DNA of 64,000 nt from an uncultured Tateyamaria sp. (GCF_947496075.1 NZ_CANMBJ010000002.1:1340856-1404855); one strand, 5' to 3'; counted from the stretch's first letter, positions 45,329 through 55,838 are shown. Program-made: numbers and translations. Notes: a model not told the origin generated them from the letters alone.

Positions 45329-46516
45329 TTACGCCAGTGCGGCCTCTACAGCGCGCGTGAACACATCGCAAAGCACATCTGGGTCTTCGAGGCCGACCGA
45401 GATGCGGAAGAATCCCTCGGACATACCCAGCTCCGCACGTTTCTCAGCAGTCAACGCCCGGTGAGACGATGAGGCCGGATGCGAAATCGTTGTTCCAATA
45501 TCGCCGAGCGTCGGAGCAAAGTTTAGGCCGTCAGCCCCTCGGGCAAAGGCATTGGCCGCCTCGCGCCCGCCGTCAATTTCAAAACTGACCATGTTGCAGT
45601 ACTGCCCCTTCAGCAAAGCTTCGGCGCGCGCATGGTCCGGGTGATCGCGACGGGCTGGATAGATGACCCGCTTCACCCCTGGCAGAACCGACAAGTGCTC
45701 GGCCAAGGTCGCTGCTGTCGCTTGTGCCCGGTCATAGCGCAATTCAAAGCTCAGAAGCCCCCGCTCGGCCAACCAGCAATCAAAGGGGCTGGGCGTCATC
45801 CCGGCTGTCACGGTAAATACGCGCAACCGATCATTGATGGCTTGGTCCTTTGCCGCGACATAGCCCAGCATCACGTCCGAATGACCAGACAAAAGCTTGG
45901 TCAATGAATGTATGACGATATCTGCGCCGTGATCGAACGCTTTGAACGCCCTTGGCGTGGTAAAAGTGTTGTCGATGACCAACAACACACCCGCCTCTTT
46001 CGCCAATGCAGACAGGCCCAGCACATCCGCAACACGCAAGGTCGGGTTCGAAACAACCTCGACCAGGATCATCTTAGTTTCGGGGCGCAGGGCCGCGCGC
46101 ACGGCATTTGCATCCCCCGGATCGACCATCGACGTCTGGATGCCCAAACGTGGCAAGTCCTCGGACATCATGCGCAGCGACCGACCATAGAGCTGGTTAC
46201 CACCAATCACGCGGTCGCCTGACGTCAGCAGCCCGAGCAGGACCGCAGACACGGCCCCCATACCCGACGAGGTTAGCACGCCCATATGCGGCGCGCCTTC
46301 CATCCGATCAATGGCTTGCGCCACGACGTCCGCATTTGGATGCCCTTCACGGCTGTAGGTATAGCCATGCAGATCCCCGTCATACTGGGCATCCAGCATG
46401 TCCGGCGTGTCGGACGCGTAGACGACCGAGGGGCTAAGCGGCGTTACAACCGGTCGCGATGCGCTTTCCGGCAGTGGCGTTGGTCGCACGAGCGATCCTT
46501 TGGAGTTCGAGGTCAT
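45329..46516 (-). CDS. Trans-sulfuration PLP enzyme (cystathionine lyase/gamma-synthase family)
   Basis: The 395-residue protein is a fold-type I PLP enzyme of the Cys/Met metabolism family, with YTYSREGHPNADVV, LTSSGMGAVSAVLL, VIDNTFTTP and the PLP lysine in HSLTKLLSGHSDV (Lys207). It could cleave or form cystathionine, or use a related sulfur amino acid substrate; the family does not allow a finer call. ATG 46516 overlaps the upstream stop (ATGA) and is preferred over a longer frame from 46576. Confidence 0.8.
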   Translation of the reverse strand: MTSNSKGSLVRPTPLPESASRPVVTPLSPSVVYASDTPDMLDAQYDGDLHGYTYSREGHPNADVVAQAIDRMEGAPHMGVLTSSGMGAVSAVLLGLLTSGDRVIGGNQLYGRSLRMMSEDLPRLGIQTSMVDPGDANAVRAALRPETKMILVEVVSNPTLRVADVLGLSALAKEAGVLLVIDNTFTTPRAFKAFDHGADIVIHSLTKLLSGHSDVMLGYVAAKDQAINDRLRVFTVTAGMTPSPFDCWLAERGLLSFELRYDRAQATAATLAEHLSVLPGVKRVIYPARRDHPDHARAEALLKGQYCNMVSFEIDGGREAANAFARGADGLNFAPTLGDIGTTISHPASSSHRALTAEKRAELGMSEGFFRISVGLEDPDVLCDVFTRAVEAALA

Positions 46517-46836
46517 TCCAGAAATTCCGTATGATAGGTCTGCGAGCTGAACGTGATGTCCACACTCAACCAGCAAGGACGCGGCAGATGTGCTGCAATC
46601 ACATCCACAAGGTCCTTTTGTAAGGCAGCGGTGAATGCGGCGTTTCGATGAGGCTTGGCCAACAGTGCAACGGACGCTTTTAGATGCGTATGTAAGAAGA
46701 CGGGTGCCGGATACGCGCGCCCCTTGGTTTCCCCCGCTCCGCCATCATGGCGCAGAATGCAGGCCTCAACTTCTGCCAGGATCGCCTTGGCGTCGATGGC
46801 AAGATCGCTTGAATAGCTCAGTTCGCAATGCGGCAT
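46513..46836 (-). CDS. 5-carboxymethyl-2-hydroxymuconate isomerase-like protein
   Basis: The 107-residue protein starts [20 protein letters not shown], so Met removal would expose Pro1, the catalytic base of the tautomerase superfamily. It matches the CHMI/HpaF family in size and in the HTHLKASVALLAKPHRNAAF stretch. CHMI acts in homoprotocatechuate breakdown; no other pathway gene is nearby, so the real substrate is uncertain. The start at 46836 shares a base with the stop of the upstream carbonic anhydrase-like gene (TGATG). A much longer frame extending to 47244 was rejected. Confidence 0.7.
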   Translation of the reverse strand: MPHCELSYSSDLAIDAKAILAEVEACILRHDGGAGETKGRAYPAPVFLHTHLKASVALLAKPHRNAAFTAALQKDLVDVIAAHLPRPCWLSVDITFSSQTYHTEFLE

Positions 46837-47363
46837 CAGCTCTGTACCTCCGCCATCGTATCGCGGAATTTGCGCATGTTCTCCTGGTAATGAAGCGCAG
46901 AGGCGCGCAGACCTTGGATGGCCTGTTCGTCCAGTTCCCGTACCACCTTGCCCGGCACGCCCATTACCAATGAGCCGTCGGGAATTTCCTTGCCCTCCGT
47001 GATCAACGCTCCTGCCCCGATCAGGCAGTTCTTGCCAATCTTTGCACCGTTCAGAACCGTCGCACCCATGCCGATCAAGCTGTTTTCCCCAATCGTGCAG
47101 CCGTGCAGCATGACCTTGTGCCCGATGGTGCAGCCGGGACCGATAGTGAGAGGATAGCCTGCGTCTATGTGCATGACGCAGTTTTCCTGCACATTTGTGC
47201 CCGCGCCGATGCGTATATCCTCGTGGTCTGCGCGGATCGTGCACCCGAACCAGACGCTAGCACCTTCTTCGAGGATCACCTTGCCAATCAGATTGGCGTC
47301 CGGCGCAACCCATGTGTCGCGCGCAATCTGCGGGCGGTCGTGGCCCAGCGAATAGAGTGTCAT
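46836..47363 (-). CDS. Gamma-carbonic anhydrase-like protein (YrdA/PaaY family)
   Basis: The 175-residue protein is a left-handed beta-helix of hexapeptide repeats: [60 protein letters not shown] and [20 protein letters not shown]. The three His expected for zinc binding in gamma-carbonic anhydrases are present (HID, HKV and LHG). Members may hydrate CO2 or act as thioesterases. Its start overlaps the gmk stop (ATGA). Confidence 0.82.
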   Translation of the reverse strand: MTLYSLGHDRPQIARDTWVAPDANLIGKVILEEGASVWFGCTIRADHEDIRIGAGTNVQENCVMHIDAGYPLTIGPGCTIGHKVMLHGCTIGENSLIGMGATVLNGAKIGKNCLIGAGALITEGKEIPDGSLVMGVPGKVVRELDEQAIQGLRASALHYQENMRKFRDTMAEVQS

Positions 47364-48010
47364 GGCAACTCCTCGAATTCGGTTTGCAGGGCGCGCACAT
47401 GGTCCGTCAACTGTGGTTGCTGCAAACGACGCAGGCGCGTGGCGGTGATGATGGTTTTCAGATGCTCTTCGGTCTCGTCCAGATCATCGTTGACCAACAC
47501 ATAATCGTACCCGCCCCAATGGCTTATCTCGTCCCAGCTTCTTTGCATGCGGCGGGCAATGGTTTCCGCGTCGTCCTGCGCACGCGTTTCCAACCGGCGC
47601 CGTAGCTCTGCAATCGAAGGGGGCAGGATGAAGATGGACAGTGTATGCTGGCCCAGGGCGGAATTGGTTATCTGCTGGGCACCCTGCCAGTCGATGTCAA
47701 AAAGGACATCCTGCCCTTTGTTTATCGCATCCTCGACGGGCCCCTTCGGTGAGCCATAGAAATTGCCGAATACGTGAGCATGTTCCAGCATCTCTCCATC
47801 TGTAACCTGGCCCTTGAACGCAGCCTCAGAGATGAAGCGATAGTGCTCACCGTCCACTTCGCCTGGTCTTGGCTCACGTGTCGTGGCCGATACGGAAAAC
47901 GACAAACCGGAGTCCCAATCCCGCAATCGACGCGCAAGAGTGCTTTTCCCGGCGCCTGATGGGGAGCTAAGTATGATCAGAAGACCACGGCGGTTCTGAG
48001 CGTCGGTCAT
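47360..48010 (-). CDS. gmk: Guanylate kinase
   Basis: The 216-residue protein has the P-loop [15 protein letters not shown], the GMP-binding [20 protein letters not shown] and the lid-region [11 protein letters not shown]. It converts GMP and ATP to GDP and ADP. ATG 48010 is chosen over 48040, which would overlap the yicC end. It follows yicC by 4 nt; the yicC-gmk order is widespread in alphaproteobacteria. Confidence 0.95.
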   Translation of the reverse strand: MTDAQNRRGLLIILSSPSGAGKSTLARRLRDWDSGLSFSVSATTREPRPGEVDGEHYRFISEAAFKGQVTDGEMLEHAHVFGNFYGSPKGPVEDAINKGQDVLFDIDWQGAQQITNSALGQHTLSIFILPPSIAELRRRLETRAQDDAETIARRMQRSWDEISHWGGYDYVLVNDDLDETEEHLKTIITATRLRRLQQPQLTDHVRALQTEFEELP

Positions 48011-48014
48011 ATTC

Positions 48015-48929
48015 TTATTCCACGTTCTGTACTTGCTCACGCATCTGATCGATCAGCGCTTTCAACGCCAATCCGACAGCCGTCAAATCGGCATTTTGCG
48101 CTTTTGAGCATAGAGTATTAGCTTCGCGGTTGAACTCTTGCATGAGGAAATCGAGCTTACGCCCGACCGCACCTCCGTCATTCAAAAGCGCACCTGCGGC
48201 TTTGACATGTGTGTGCAGCCGGTCAATTTCCTCTGTCACATCTGCCTTGACCGCCAACAAGGCCAGCTCTTGTGCGACACGATCCGGGTCTGCGCTGTCT
48301 GTATTGTCCAAAACGCGGGCAAGGTTCCGTTTCAAATTTGCGGCCACATCGTCCTTGCGTCTCTCTGCCAACGCCGCGGCTTGCTCGGTCAGTTTGCCGA
48401 CTTCGGTCAACTGCGCCAACATCACCTCGCGCAAGGCCGATCCTTCGCGCGTCCGCATATCATCAAATGCGTCCAGAAGCGCCGGAACCTCCGAAAGCAA
48501 GGCCGTGCGCAATGGACCGGTGTCATCCTGTGCGGCCCCCGCATCCATAACGCCGCGCATACTCGCAATGTCGGTGGCGCGGGAAGGTGCAAGCGACAGC
48601 CCCTGGTCCATCGCCTCTGCTTCAATTGTAAGAAGACTTTGAACGACGGCGCGCATGGTCTCTTCGTTCAATGACAAACCAGCCGCCGCATCATCGCGCG
48701 TGATGCGAAGCGACAACGTGACATTGCCGCGCTTGGCCCGTGCTGCAACGAGCGGCCGCAGCGCCGTTTCCAACCCATCAATCCAATCGGGAACGCGCAA
48801 GCGCACGTCCAAACCCTTACCGTTGACGCTTCGAATGTCCCATGCCCAGCGAAATGAGTTGAATGCGCCGGTGGCAGCCGAGAAACCGGTCATTGAGCGC
48901 AGCGCGCCATCTTTGGATGTCTTGGTCAT
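48015..48929 (-). CDS. yicC: YicC/UPF0701 family endoribonuclease-like protein
   Basis: The 304-residue protein contains [40 protein letters not shown] and ends [38 protein letters not shown] and [13 protein letters not shown], the N- and C-terminal blocks of YicC proteins. E. coli YicC is a metal-dependent endoribonuclease acting on small RNA. The start at 48929 removes a poor N-terminal extension (to 48965). Confidence 0.88.
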   Translation of the reverse strand: MTKTSKDGALRSMTGFSAATGAFNSFRWAWDIRSVNGKGLDVRLRVPDWIDGLETALRPLVAARAKRGNVTLSLRITRDDAAAGLSLNEETMRAVVQSLLTIEAEAMDQGLSLAPSRATDIASMRGVMDAGAAQDDTGPLRTALLSEVPALLDAFDDMRTREGSALREVMLAQLTEVGKLTEQAAALAERRKDDVAANLKRNLARVLDNTDSADPDRVAQELALLAVKADVTEEIDRLHTHVKAAGALLNDGGAVGRKLDFLMQEFNREANTLCSKAQNADLTAVGLALKALIDQMREQVQNVE

Positions 48930-49105
48930 GTCTTTGCGTTTAGGGGGAAGTTCACATCGGGGCAAGCCACTGCCCGTGTCCCCGCGGGGACAGGGCGATG
49001 ATTAACCATTTGTTAGCTTTCACCGCGCGGGTTCCCGCAAATTTGATATGTTTTGCATCATTCCCGGAGCACAGCATTCGGTGGACCGAGCAAGAGTATG
49101 TACAG

Positions 49106-49807
49106 ATGGACAAATCAGACCTTAACACGCACAATGTGAGCGCAATGACAGAGTTCCGCGCAAACACAGGTTTTTCGGCGATCTCGCAGGTTGAAGCCTA
49201 TTGGGAAGGCTTGCGTGGCACACGCCTGATGCCAAAACGGTCCGAGATTGACCCACGCGGCATTGAATCGGCGCTCGAATACACTTTTGTTTTGGAACGC
49301 ATCGCACCCGGAATGGCACGTATTCGTATCGCGGGCAGTCACCTCGGCGACTTGATGGGGATGGAAGTACGCGGGATGCCACTGACATCTCTCATCACGC
49401 CACCTTGTCGTCGTCAAATCTCCGATGCCATCGAAGATGTCTGCCAACGCCCCGCCATGTGCGAATTGCGCATGAGTGCAGAGACAAACATTTCAAAACC
49501 GCAGATGGAATGCCGTTTGCTTCTGCTGCCACTCAAAAGCGACCTCGGCGATGTAAGCCGAATTCTGGGATGTCTCGTTGCCCAGGGTGAAATCGGGCAG
49601 ACACCGCGCCGCTTCAATGTGGTTGGTGCGCGTATTCGGCCGATTGCATCTCCCGCTGCCATACCGGCAGCCATCGAACCTACTGTTCAGGCCAGGCCAC
49701 AGCGCGTGCAGATGGATGGTTTTGCAGAAAGCCAGAAAAGCTTTGAAGCCACGACGCCAAGACCAAGTGTTCCGTATCTTCGTCTGGTGAAGTCAGACGA
49801 CAAATAG
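49106..49807 (+). CDS. PAS_5-like domain protein
   Basis: The 233-residue protein has an N-terminal PAS_5-like domain (about 15-175): FSAISQVEAYWEGLRGTRLM, PKRSEIDPRGIESALEYTFV and IRIAGSHLGDLMGMEVRGMP. The C-terminal ~60 residues are basic and low in complexity. Many Rhodobacteraceae carry such a stand-alone PAS protein; the ligand and role are unknown. ATG 49106 is preferred over a 48998 start because the domain begins just after it. It is divergent from yicC and convergent to the DAHP synthase gene with a shared terminator. Confidence 0.7.
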   Translation: MDKSDLNTHNVSAMTEFRANTGFSAISQVEAYWEGLRGTRLMPKRSEIDPRGIESALEYTFVLERIAPGMARIRIAGSHLGDLMGMEVRGMPLTSLITPPCRRQISDAIEDVCQRPAMCELRMSAETNISKPQMECRLLLLPLKSDLGDVSRILGCLVAQGEIGQTPRRFNVVGARIRPIASPAAIPAAIEPTVQARPQRVQMDGFAESQKSFEATTPRPSVPYLRLVKSDDK

Positions 49808-49837
49808 ACCGGAGATCTGAAGATCTACCAAAAGAAA

Positions 49838-49870
49838 CGCGCCGAACGGTTTGTTCGGCGCGCTTTTGTT
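49838..49870. terminator. Bidirectional intrinsic terminator
   Basis: CGCGCCGAAC (49838-49847) pairs perfectly with GTTCGGCGCG (49853-49862) around a 5-base loop. On the plus strand CTTTTGTTT follows, and on the minus strand TTTCTTTTGG follows. It lies between two convergent genes, so it can stop transcription from both. Confidence 0.88.
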
Positions 49871-49874
49871 TCGA

Positions 49875-51248
49875 TCAGCTTGCGGCGCGTGCTTTGGCAC
49901 GGGTGGCGCGCAATTGCGATAGCTCTTCGGCCACCAGGAACGCCAATTCCAGAGATTGCGAGGCATTCAGCCGTGGATCGCACGCCGTGTGATAGCGATC
50001 ACTCAGGTCCTCTTCGGTCACGGCGCGTACACCGCCAGTGCATTCGGTGACGTCTTGCCCCGTCATCTCGAAGTGAACACCGCCAGGCACTGTCCCTTCG
50101 GCAGCATGCACGCCAAAGAATTCGCGCACTTCACGAAGAACACTGTCGAACGGACGTGTCTTGTACCCGGTCGAGGACTTAATCGTGTTGCCGTGCATCG
50201 CGTCGCACACCCAAACCACTTCTGCGCCTTCTTCGCGGACAGTGTTGATCAGACGCGGCAGGTGTTCACCCACCGATCCTGCGCCAAAGCGTGCAATCAG
50301 GGTCAAACGGCCGGCCTCGTTTTCTGGGTTCAGCTTGGTCAGAAGCACCTTCAGGTCTTCGGTTGTCATGCTGGGCCCACATTTCAAACCGATGGGGTTC
50401 TGAACACCACGCGCAAACTCGACATGTGCACCATCGGGCTGCCGCGTACGGTCGCCGATCCAGATCATGTGACCGGAACCAGCCAGCCATTTGCCACTGG
50501 TTGAGTCGATCCGCGTCAGCGCTTCTTCATACTCAAGCAGCAGCGACTCATGGCTGGTGTAAAATTCGACGGACGAAAATTCATGCGTGGTATCGGCATC
50601 AATGCCAGCCGCGGCCATGAAGTCGATGGTATCCTGAATGCGGGCTGAGATTTCGCGGTACTTTTCTGCTCCTGCCCCATCGGCAAAGCCCAAAGTCCAT
50701 GAGTGCACCATGTTCATGTCAGCAAAGCCACCGGTCGAGAACGCACGCAGCAGGTTCAGCGTGGCCGCTGCCTGAGTGTAGGCCTGCAGCATCTTCCGTG
50801 GGTTCGGAATACGCGCCTCTGGAGTGAAGTCCAGCTCATTAATTATGTCGCCGCGGTAGCTGGGCAGCTCCACGCCATCCACCACCTCTGTCGGGGCAGA
50901 GCGCGGCTTGGCAAACTGGCCAGCCATGCGGCCCAACTTGATCACCGGCACTTTGGCACCGTAGGTGAGCACCATTGCCATCTGCAACATGACTTTGAAC
51001 GTGTCCCGGATGCTGTCGGCGCTGAACTGATCAAACGCCTCAGCGCAATCGCCACCTTGCAGTAGGAACGCATCACCACGGGACGCATCGGCGAGATGGG
51101 CCTTTAGCCGCCGCGCCTCGCCTGCAAACACCAGCGGAGGATACTTTGCAAGCTGCGCCTCAACCGCGTTCAGGGCCGCAGTATCGGTGTAATCGGGCAT
51201 CTGGATCCGGGGCTTGGCGCGCCAGTCAGATTTCGTCCAATCGCTCAT
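49875..51248 (-). CDS. Class II 3-deoxy-7-phosphoheptulonate synthase
   Basis: The 457-residue protein is a plant-type (class II) DAHP synthase, with [74 protein letters not shown] and [20 protein letters not shown]. It joins phosphoenolpyruvate and erythrose 4-phosphate in the first step of the shikimate pathway. ATG 51248 with GGAGAGA upstream is preferred over 51263. Its 3' end is closed by a bidirectional terminator. Confidence 0.95.
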   Translation of the reverse strand: MSDWTKSDWRAKPRIQMPDYTDTAALNAVEAQLAKYPPLVFAGEARRLKAHLADASRGDAFLLQGGDCAEAFDQFSADSIRDTFKVMLQMAMVLTYGAKVPVIKLGRMAGQFAKPRSAPTEVVDGVELPSYRGDIINELDFTPEARIPNPRKMLQAYTQAAATLNLLRAFSTGGFADMNMVHSWTLGFADGAGAEKYREISARIQDTIDFMAAAGIDADTTHEFSSVEFYTSHESLLLEYEEALTRIDSTSGKWLAGSGHMIWIGDRTRQPDGAHVEFARGVQNPIGLKCGPSMTTEDLKVLLTKLNPENEAGRLTLIARFGAGSVGEHLPRLINTVREEGAEVVWVCDAMHGNTIKSSTGYKTRPFDSVLREVREFFGVHAAEGTVPGGVHFEMTGQDVTECTGGVRAVTEEDLSDRYHTACDPRLNASQSLELAFLVAEELSQLRATRAKARAAS

Positions 51249-51423
51249 CTTGTCTCTCCGCAAAAGCTGTTAGCGGTCTCATGACCGGAGCCTTCTATAC
51301 AAAAGCTATTGGAAGGACACCATATCACAAATGCGCCCTCTTGACGTGGCGTTTCCGCCGTGGTCAGGCTGACGAAATCTCCGGGTCACGACGCCCGGCA
51401 ATAATAACAGGACACTCGCAGCG

Positions 51424-52416
51424 ATGTCGTTCTCTCGCCCGCCTCAGGAAGTTGCCAAGCCCAAACGTTTTGTGTTTGTACTGCTCGACAACTTCACCCT
51501 GCTTTGCTTCTCGGCCGCTTTGGAAAGTCTGCGCATCGCCAACCGTATGGCTGGTCGTGAGCTTTATAGATGGAGGATTGTCGGAGAAGGTGGAGACGTC
51601 GCGCACTGCTCTGCGGGGCCGGCTTTCCAACTGGACGGTGATCTGGATGAGTTGACCCGCGATGACGTGGTCATGATTTGCGGCGGTATCGACGTTCAAG
51701 CTGCGACGACAAAGCGTCTGCTGAGCTGGATGCGCCGGGAAGCCCGGAAAGGGATCCAGATGGCCGGTCTGTGCACGGCAGCGTATTCGCTGGCGAAAGC
51801 CGGTCTGTTGGACGGCAAGAAAGCAACGATTCACTGGGAAAACCAGGACAGTTTTGCGGAAGAGTTTCAGGAGGTCGAACTGACCAAATCGGTCTTTGTC
51901 ATCGATGAAAAACGTTTGACGACGGCAGGCGGGACATCATCCATCGATCTGATGTTGAAACTGATTGCCGATGACCATGGGGAGGAATTGGCCAACGCCG
52001 TTGCAGACCAGTTGATTTATTCCTCGATCCGCACAGATCAGGACACCCAACGCTTGTCCGTGCCGACGCGTATTGGTGTCCGGCATCCGAAGCTGAGCCA
52101 AGTTATCCAGATCATGGAGCAGAATATCGAGGAGCCGATCAGCCCCTCCATTCTGGCCAAGGATGTCGGCATGTCGACACGGCAGCTTGAGCGTCTGTTT
52201 CGCCGCTACCTGAACCGGAGCCCCAAGCGGTACTACATGGAACTGCGCTTGCAAAAGGCCCGCAACCTGTTGATGCAAACCGACATGAGCGTCATTAACG
52301 TGGCCTTGGCGTGTGGATTTGCCTCACCGTCACATTTTTCGAAATGCTATCGGTCGCACTACGACACGACGCCGTATCGTGAACGAGGCACGCACGCTGC
52401 ACGGCTGTCAATCTAA
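51424..52416 (+). CDS. GlxA-family AraC-type transcription regulator
   Basis: The 330-residue protein has an N-terminal DJ-1/PfpI-like domain (about 15-190; KRFVFVLLDNFTLLCFSAAL, VVMICGGIDVQAA, MAGLCTAAYSLAKAGLLDGK) and a C-terminal AraC HTH (about 225-320). The HTH contains SILAKDVGMSTRQLERLFRR and VALACGFASPSHFSKCYRSH. The pattern is close to GbdR/CdhR regulators of glycine betaine and carnitine metabolism; the effector is not certain. It is divergent from the DAHP synthase gene with 175 nt between them. Confidence 0.85.
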   Translation: MSFSRPPQEVAKPKRFVFVLLDNFTLLCFSAALESLRIANRMAGRELYRWRIVGEGGDVAHCSAGPAFQLDGDLDELTRDDVVMICGGIDVQAATTKRLLSWMRREARKGIQMAGLCTAAYSLAKAGLLDGKKATIHWENQDSFAEEFQEVELTKSVFVIDEKRLTTAGGTSSIDLMLKLIADDHGEELANAVADQLIYSSIRTDQDTQRLSVPTRIGVRHPKLSQVIQIMEQNIEEPISPSILAKDVGMSTRQLERLFRRYLNRSPKRYYMELRLQKARNLLMQTDMSVINVALACGFASPSHFSKCYRSHYDTTPYRERGTHAARLSI

Positions 52417-52464
52417 GCCAAATGCATTGCTGAGGCGGGGCGGCTTGACTGTGCTGGACACCTG

Positions 52465-53190
52465 TTACGCGCTGTCACTGCGGAAACCCGTCGCAACAAC
52501 GAATTTCTCCGAACTATCCGCGCGCGAGGCAGGTGGTTTAACGTTGGCCACCTTGTCAAAACGTTGCTTGAGCAGCTTTTGAAGGCTGCCCTCTGCCCCG
52601 CCTGCCAGAACCTTGGCGACAAATGTCCCACTATCATCCAGGACATCAAAGGCGAAGTAAGCGGCCGCCTCGCATAGGGAGATAATGCGCAGGTGATCGG
52701 TTTGTTTGTGGCCCGAGGACGCGGCGGCCATGTCGGACATGACCACATCTGCCTTGCCACCCAACCAGTCTTTGACCTTCAGATCGGCATCATCTTCCAT
52801 GAAGTCCAATTGGTGCAACTCGCACCCCGCAATCGGCTCCATTTCTTGCAGATCGACCCCGAGGATTGTTCCGACAGCCTTGCCTGATTTTTCACCCAGC
52901 GCGTTCACGCGTTTGACCGCAACCTGGCACCAGCCGCCCGGGGCCGCTCCCAAATCTACAACTCGGGCACCAGGCACCAAGAAGCGGTACTTGTCGTCCA
53001 GTTCCATGATCTTGAACGCGGCACGCCCGCGATACCCCTCCGCTTGGGCCCGCTTTACATAAGGGTCGTTGAGTTGGCGCTGCAACCAGCGGGTCGACGA
53101 CAACTTGCGCCCGCGAGCACTCTTGACCTTGACCTTCAGGTCACGCTGCCCGCGCCCTGATGTATTCTTGCCTGTCGGGGTCTTGGTCAC
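52465..53190 (-). CDS. rlmE: 23S rRNA (uridine-2'-O-)-methyltransferase RlmE/FtsJ
   Basis: The 241-residue protein has the FtsJ fold: [21 protein letters not shown] [21 protein letters not shown]-binding [21 protein letters not shown]-type [12 protein letters not shown], and catalytic [20 protein letters not shown]. The final catalytic Lys lies in FVAKVLAGG. It methylates U2552 of 23S rRNA. GTG 53190 with AAAGGTGG just upstream is preferred over GTG 53211. It follows the ppx/gppA-like gene, an order often seen in this family. Confidence 0.93.
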   Translation of the reverse strand: MTKTPTGKNTSGRGQRDLKVKVKSARGRKLSSTRWLQRQLNDPYVKRAQAEGYRGRAAFKIMELDDKYRFLVPGARVVDLGAAPGGWCQVAVKRVNALGEKSGKAVGTILGVDLQEMEPIAGCELHQLDFMEDDADLKVKDWLGGKADVVMSDMAAASSGHKQTDHLRIISLCEAAAYFAFDVLDDSGTFVAKVLAGGAEGSLQKLLKQRFDKVANVKPPASRADSSEKFVVATGFRSDSA

Positions 53191-53463
53191 GTTGCCACCT
53201 TTCAATTTCACGCCAGCGGTTTGTGCAAAATGATCCGCTACAAGAGATCGCGAATATAGGGTGGATCATGCGGAAATGCATGTGTCCCCTGCCAATTTCC
53301 GCAATGTGCGTTGCCGATAGCACTGATCGCTCGGTCCTGCATCTTCTTATTCGAACTGAGTGTGGTCATGCAGACCGTCCCCCATCTGATGCAGAGCGCA
53401 TGGCAAGTGTCGTCAGCAAAGCTCATTGATATTGTGGATCGCCTTGTGTTGGCCCCGCTGCTG

Positions 53464-54588
53464 TCAAACCCGCTGATCTTCCAATACACCGTCCGCGCTC
53501 ATCTGCGCGTACAGTAGCCCCTCCCGCAATCCACGATCGGCAACGGACAGTCGGTTGGTTGGCCAGCAGCGCATCAAGGCCTGAAGGATCGCCGCACCAG
53601 ACATGATCAGGGCGTGCCGGTCCGATCCGATACGGGGATCGGCACGCCGCCCTCCGGGACCCAGAGCCAGATAGGATCGAATAACCTTGTCGATCTGATC
53701 CGACGTCATGCGCAGACCGTCCACCTTTGTCCGGTCATATCGCTTCAGACCAAGATGCGAGGCCGCGACGGTGGTCACTGTACCGGAGGTGCCGATGATC
53801 TGGAAACGCTCGGTTGGCTCTGTCGCGTGGTAGGGCGAGAAATCGGCCAGGTTCTCTTCGAAAAACCAACTCATCAGCGCAAATCGCGCAGCATCGTCAT
53901 CCACGTCATTAAACTGTTCGCGCAATGTTGCGACACCCAAGGGAACACTTATCCAATCTACGACACGTGCCTCGGGCATATCTGACGCAACTTGTTCAAA
54001 GCCCGAATGCAGCCGCATGATGGACTGCGGACGATCAGCGCGCGGAACCTGAGACAAATCAAGCCAGACCAACTCGGTCGACCCGCCTCCAATATCAACG
54101 ACCAAAAGGTTTTCTGTCTTGGGGCTGACCAATGGCGCGCAGGATACAACGGCCAGCCGCGCCTCTTCCTCGGGTTCGATAATGTCCAGCCGCAACCCGG
54201 TCTCGCGTTGAACGCGCTGAACAAAATCCTTTGCATTCAGGGCTCTACGGCACGCTTCTGTGGCGACAAGGCGCATCCGTCTGACCTGGTGTCGCTTTAA
54301 CTTCTGCTGGCAAATCCGCATGGCTTGCACGGTCCGCGACATGGATCCACGCGACAGCTTGCCGGATTTCTCTAGGCCAAGACCAAGTTGAACAGATTTT
54401 GAGAAGCTGTCCACGACCTGAAAGCCCGCGCCCTTTGGCTCGGCTATCAACATGCGACAACTGTTCGTGCCCAGATCAAGCGCGGCATAAAGCTCGGGCG
54501 ATCCAGGAGCACGCGGCACGGGCATGGCCCCCGGTCGGGTGCCTTTCGTCTTTGTCGCGCCCGCACCTCGGGGACGCTGTGGCGCCAT
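53464..54588 (-). CDS. Ppx/GppA family phosphatase
   Basis: The 374-residue protein has a basic 30-residue N-terminus followed by the ASKHA-type ATPase fold of Ppx/GppA: LYAALDLGTNSCRMLIAEP, GLGLEKSGKLSRGSMSRTVQ, LLVVDIGGGSTELVWLDLSQ and IGTSGTVTTVAASHL. It lacks the C-terminal HD-like domain of full-length Ppx and so is the short form. It hydrolyses exopolyphosphate or pppGpp. It is 273 nt upstream of rlmE. Confidence 0.87.
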   Translation of the reverse strand: MAPQRPRGAGATKTKGTRPGAMPVPRAPGSPELYAALDLGTNSCRMLIAEPKGAGFQVVDSFSKSVQLGLGLEKSGKLSRGSMSRTVQAMRICQQKLKRHQVRRMRLVATEACRRALNAKDFVQRVQRETGLRLDIIEPEEEARLAVVSCAPLVSPKTENLLVVDIGGGSTELVWLDLSQVPRADRPQSIMRLHSGFEQVASDMPEARVVDWISVPLGVATLREQFNDVDDDAARFALMSWFFEENLADFSPYHATEPTERFQIIGTSGTVTTVAASHLGLKRYDRTKVDGLRMTSDQIDKVIRSYLALGPGGRRADPRIGSDRHALIMSGAAILQALMRCWPTNRLSVADRGLREGLLYAQMSADGVLEDQRV

Positions 54589-54656
54589 ATTCTGCGCCTT
54601 TCATATCGAGTTGAGACGACGATATGTCGTGCAACCTGTTCGCGCAAGTGACTTGA

Positions 54657-55334
54657 TCACGCGACTGCATGCATCCGTGGCTGATGAAAGGGATTGTCGA
54701 AAAATGGTGCAAGATGCGCATACTCTTCTTCCAGCAGCACACCCAGAACACGTTGTGTTTGCGGGGACAGATCGCTCAGCTGCAGGCGCCGATCACTTGA
54801 GTTGAAATGTGGAATAACGACGTCTCGCCTTGTGTGTTCGCTCAACGCAACGCCAAGATCATCCATTTCACTTGTACGAAAGACACGATCGTAGACAGAC
54901 CAATCCGCGCCGGTGAACAGCTCGGTCGGCAAGGCATGGTGTTTGATATCCGAAGAGGTCGCAATATAGGCGCTCAGGTTTTGAAAAAAGTAATCTGGAT
55001 CCGGTTCAGTGGGCAGATGCACCCTGCCCCGGCGAATTTTCGGGCTGTGACTTAGAATACCCAATCCTTCGACGCGGTTGGTGTACACTGCAAGCAGTCG
55101 CTTCAAAGGGTCACGTACGACCGTGAAGCAATAATGATTTTCCAGAATACTCCAGCGATGCGGGCGAAACCGTACTGTTGGATAAATGGCATGCACTTGC
55201 TGCTGCTTGAACGCGCTTGCGTTGTTTTCCGCTTGAAGTGGATCAATTGCAGCCAGTGCTGCCTTGACCGATGAACACGCCGCCTTTGGCACAGCCATAT
55301 AGGCCAGCCGATGGGAATCGACCCGAATAACCAT
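54657..55334 (-). CDS. Sulfotransferase family 2-like protein
   Basis: The 225-residue protein starts HRLAYMAVPKAACSSVKAAL, matching the 5'-phosphosulfate loop of the HNK-1/chondroitin-type Sulfotransfer_2 family, and has the 3'-phosphate motif CFTVVRDPLKRLLAVYTNRV. It should use PAPS on a carbohydrate. It is a single gene between ppx/gppA-like and a divergent small-protein gene; AGGAAA lies about 7 nt before the ATG. The substrate is unknown. Confidence 0.8.
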   Translation of the reverse strand: MVIRVDSHRLAYMAVPKAACSSVKAALAAIDPLQAENNASAFKQQQVHAIYPTVRFRPHRWSILENHYCFTVVRDPLKRLLAVYTNRVEGLGILSHSPKIRRGRVHLPTEPDPDYFFQNLSAYIATSSDIKHHALPTELFTGADWSVYDRVFRTSEMDDLGVALSEHTRRDVVIPHFNSSDRRLQLSDLSPQTQRVLGVLLEEEYAHLAPFFDNPFHQPRMHAVA

Positions 55335-55541
55335 GATTTCCTGCCCGACTTTTTTTGTCTTGTTAGGGCCATCTTAACCAAGCTTCGGCACGCCCAAACG
55401 GCTTTCGAATTGAAAGTGCGGGATTGTTGCAAATCAGACTCACCAATCACGACGTCGCAACGGTAGCGTCCTTTGTCGAAATTGAGCCTCAGATACTCTA
55501 AATCGTCGCGTATTAGGGCAAAAGACACGCGGAGGAATCAC
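55335..55541. other. Divergent intergenic region upstream of one-carbon cluster
   Basis: 207 bases between the sulfotransferase gene and the PF13769 gene. It must hold promoters for both. GGAGGAA precedes the downstream ATG. A minus-strand frame through it has no recognisable domain and was not called. Confidence 0.4.
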
Positions 55542-55838
55542 ATGCCGGACGTCACAATCGTTTATTGGCGCGACATCCCTGCCCAAGTGATCGTGGGCAA
55601 AGGGCGTCGTGGCTCCAAGCGCCAGCTTGCGGAACGGTTCGAACAGGCCATCGACCGCGCGGCAATGAAAGTGAACGCCAAGGACGCCGATGCGTATTTG
55701 GCTGAATGGCGCAAAGCGGACCCTTACACCGTCGATGGCGATCCCGCCGAAGTTGCGGAACGTGAAGCTGTAAGGCTCGAGACCGAATACGACCAAGCGC
55801 GGATCAAGGCGCTGATTGACAACGAGGGATGGGCATAG
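55542..55838 (+). CDS. PF13769 (virulence_fact)-like small protein
   Basis: The 98-residue protein starts MPDVTIVYWRDIPAQVIVG and continues GRRGSKRQLAERFEQAIDRA, as in the small PF13769 family, whose members are found next to MetF genes. The name 'virulence factor' is historical; there is no evidence for virulence here. ATG 55542 with GGAGGAA about 6 nt upstream is chosen over 55473. It is 25 nt before the MetF-like gene. Confidence 0.72.
   Translation: MPDVTIVYWRDIPAQVIVGKGRRGSKRQLAERFEQAIDRAAMKVNAKDADAYLAEWRKADPYTVDGDPAEVAEREAVRLETEYDQARIKALIDNEGWA

Noticed and set aside
46837..47244. Upstream extension of the CHMI-like gene to 243 residues
   Set aside because: The added part is antisense-like low-complexity sequence within the carbonic anhydrase-like gene in another frame; the TGATG junction at 46836 explains the real start.
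53212..53463. Possible small genes between ppx/gppA-like and rlmE
   Set aside because: Short frames on both strands lack start signals and coding-type sequence; the region is treated as intergenic.
55103..55528. 141-residue minus-strand frame upstream of the sulfotransferase
   Set aside because: It overlaps the sulfotransferase start in another frame and has no recognisable fold or start signal.
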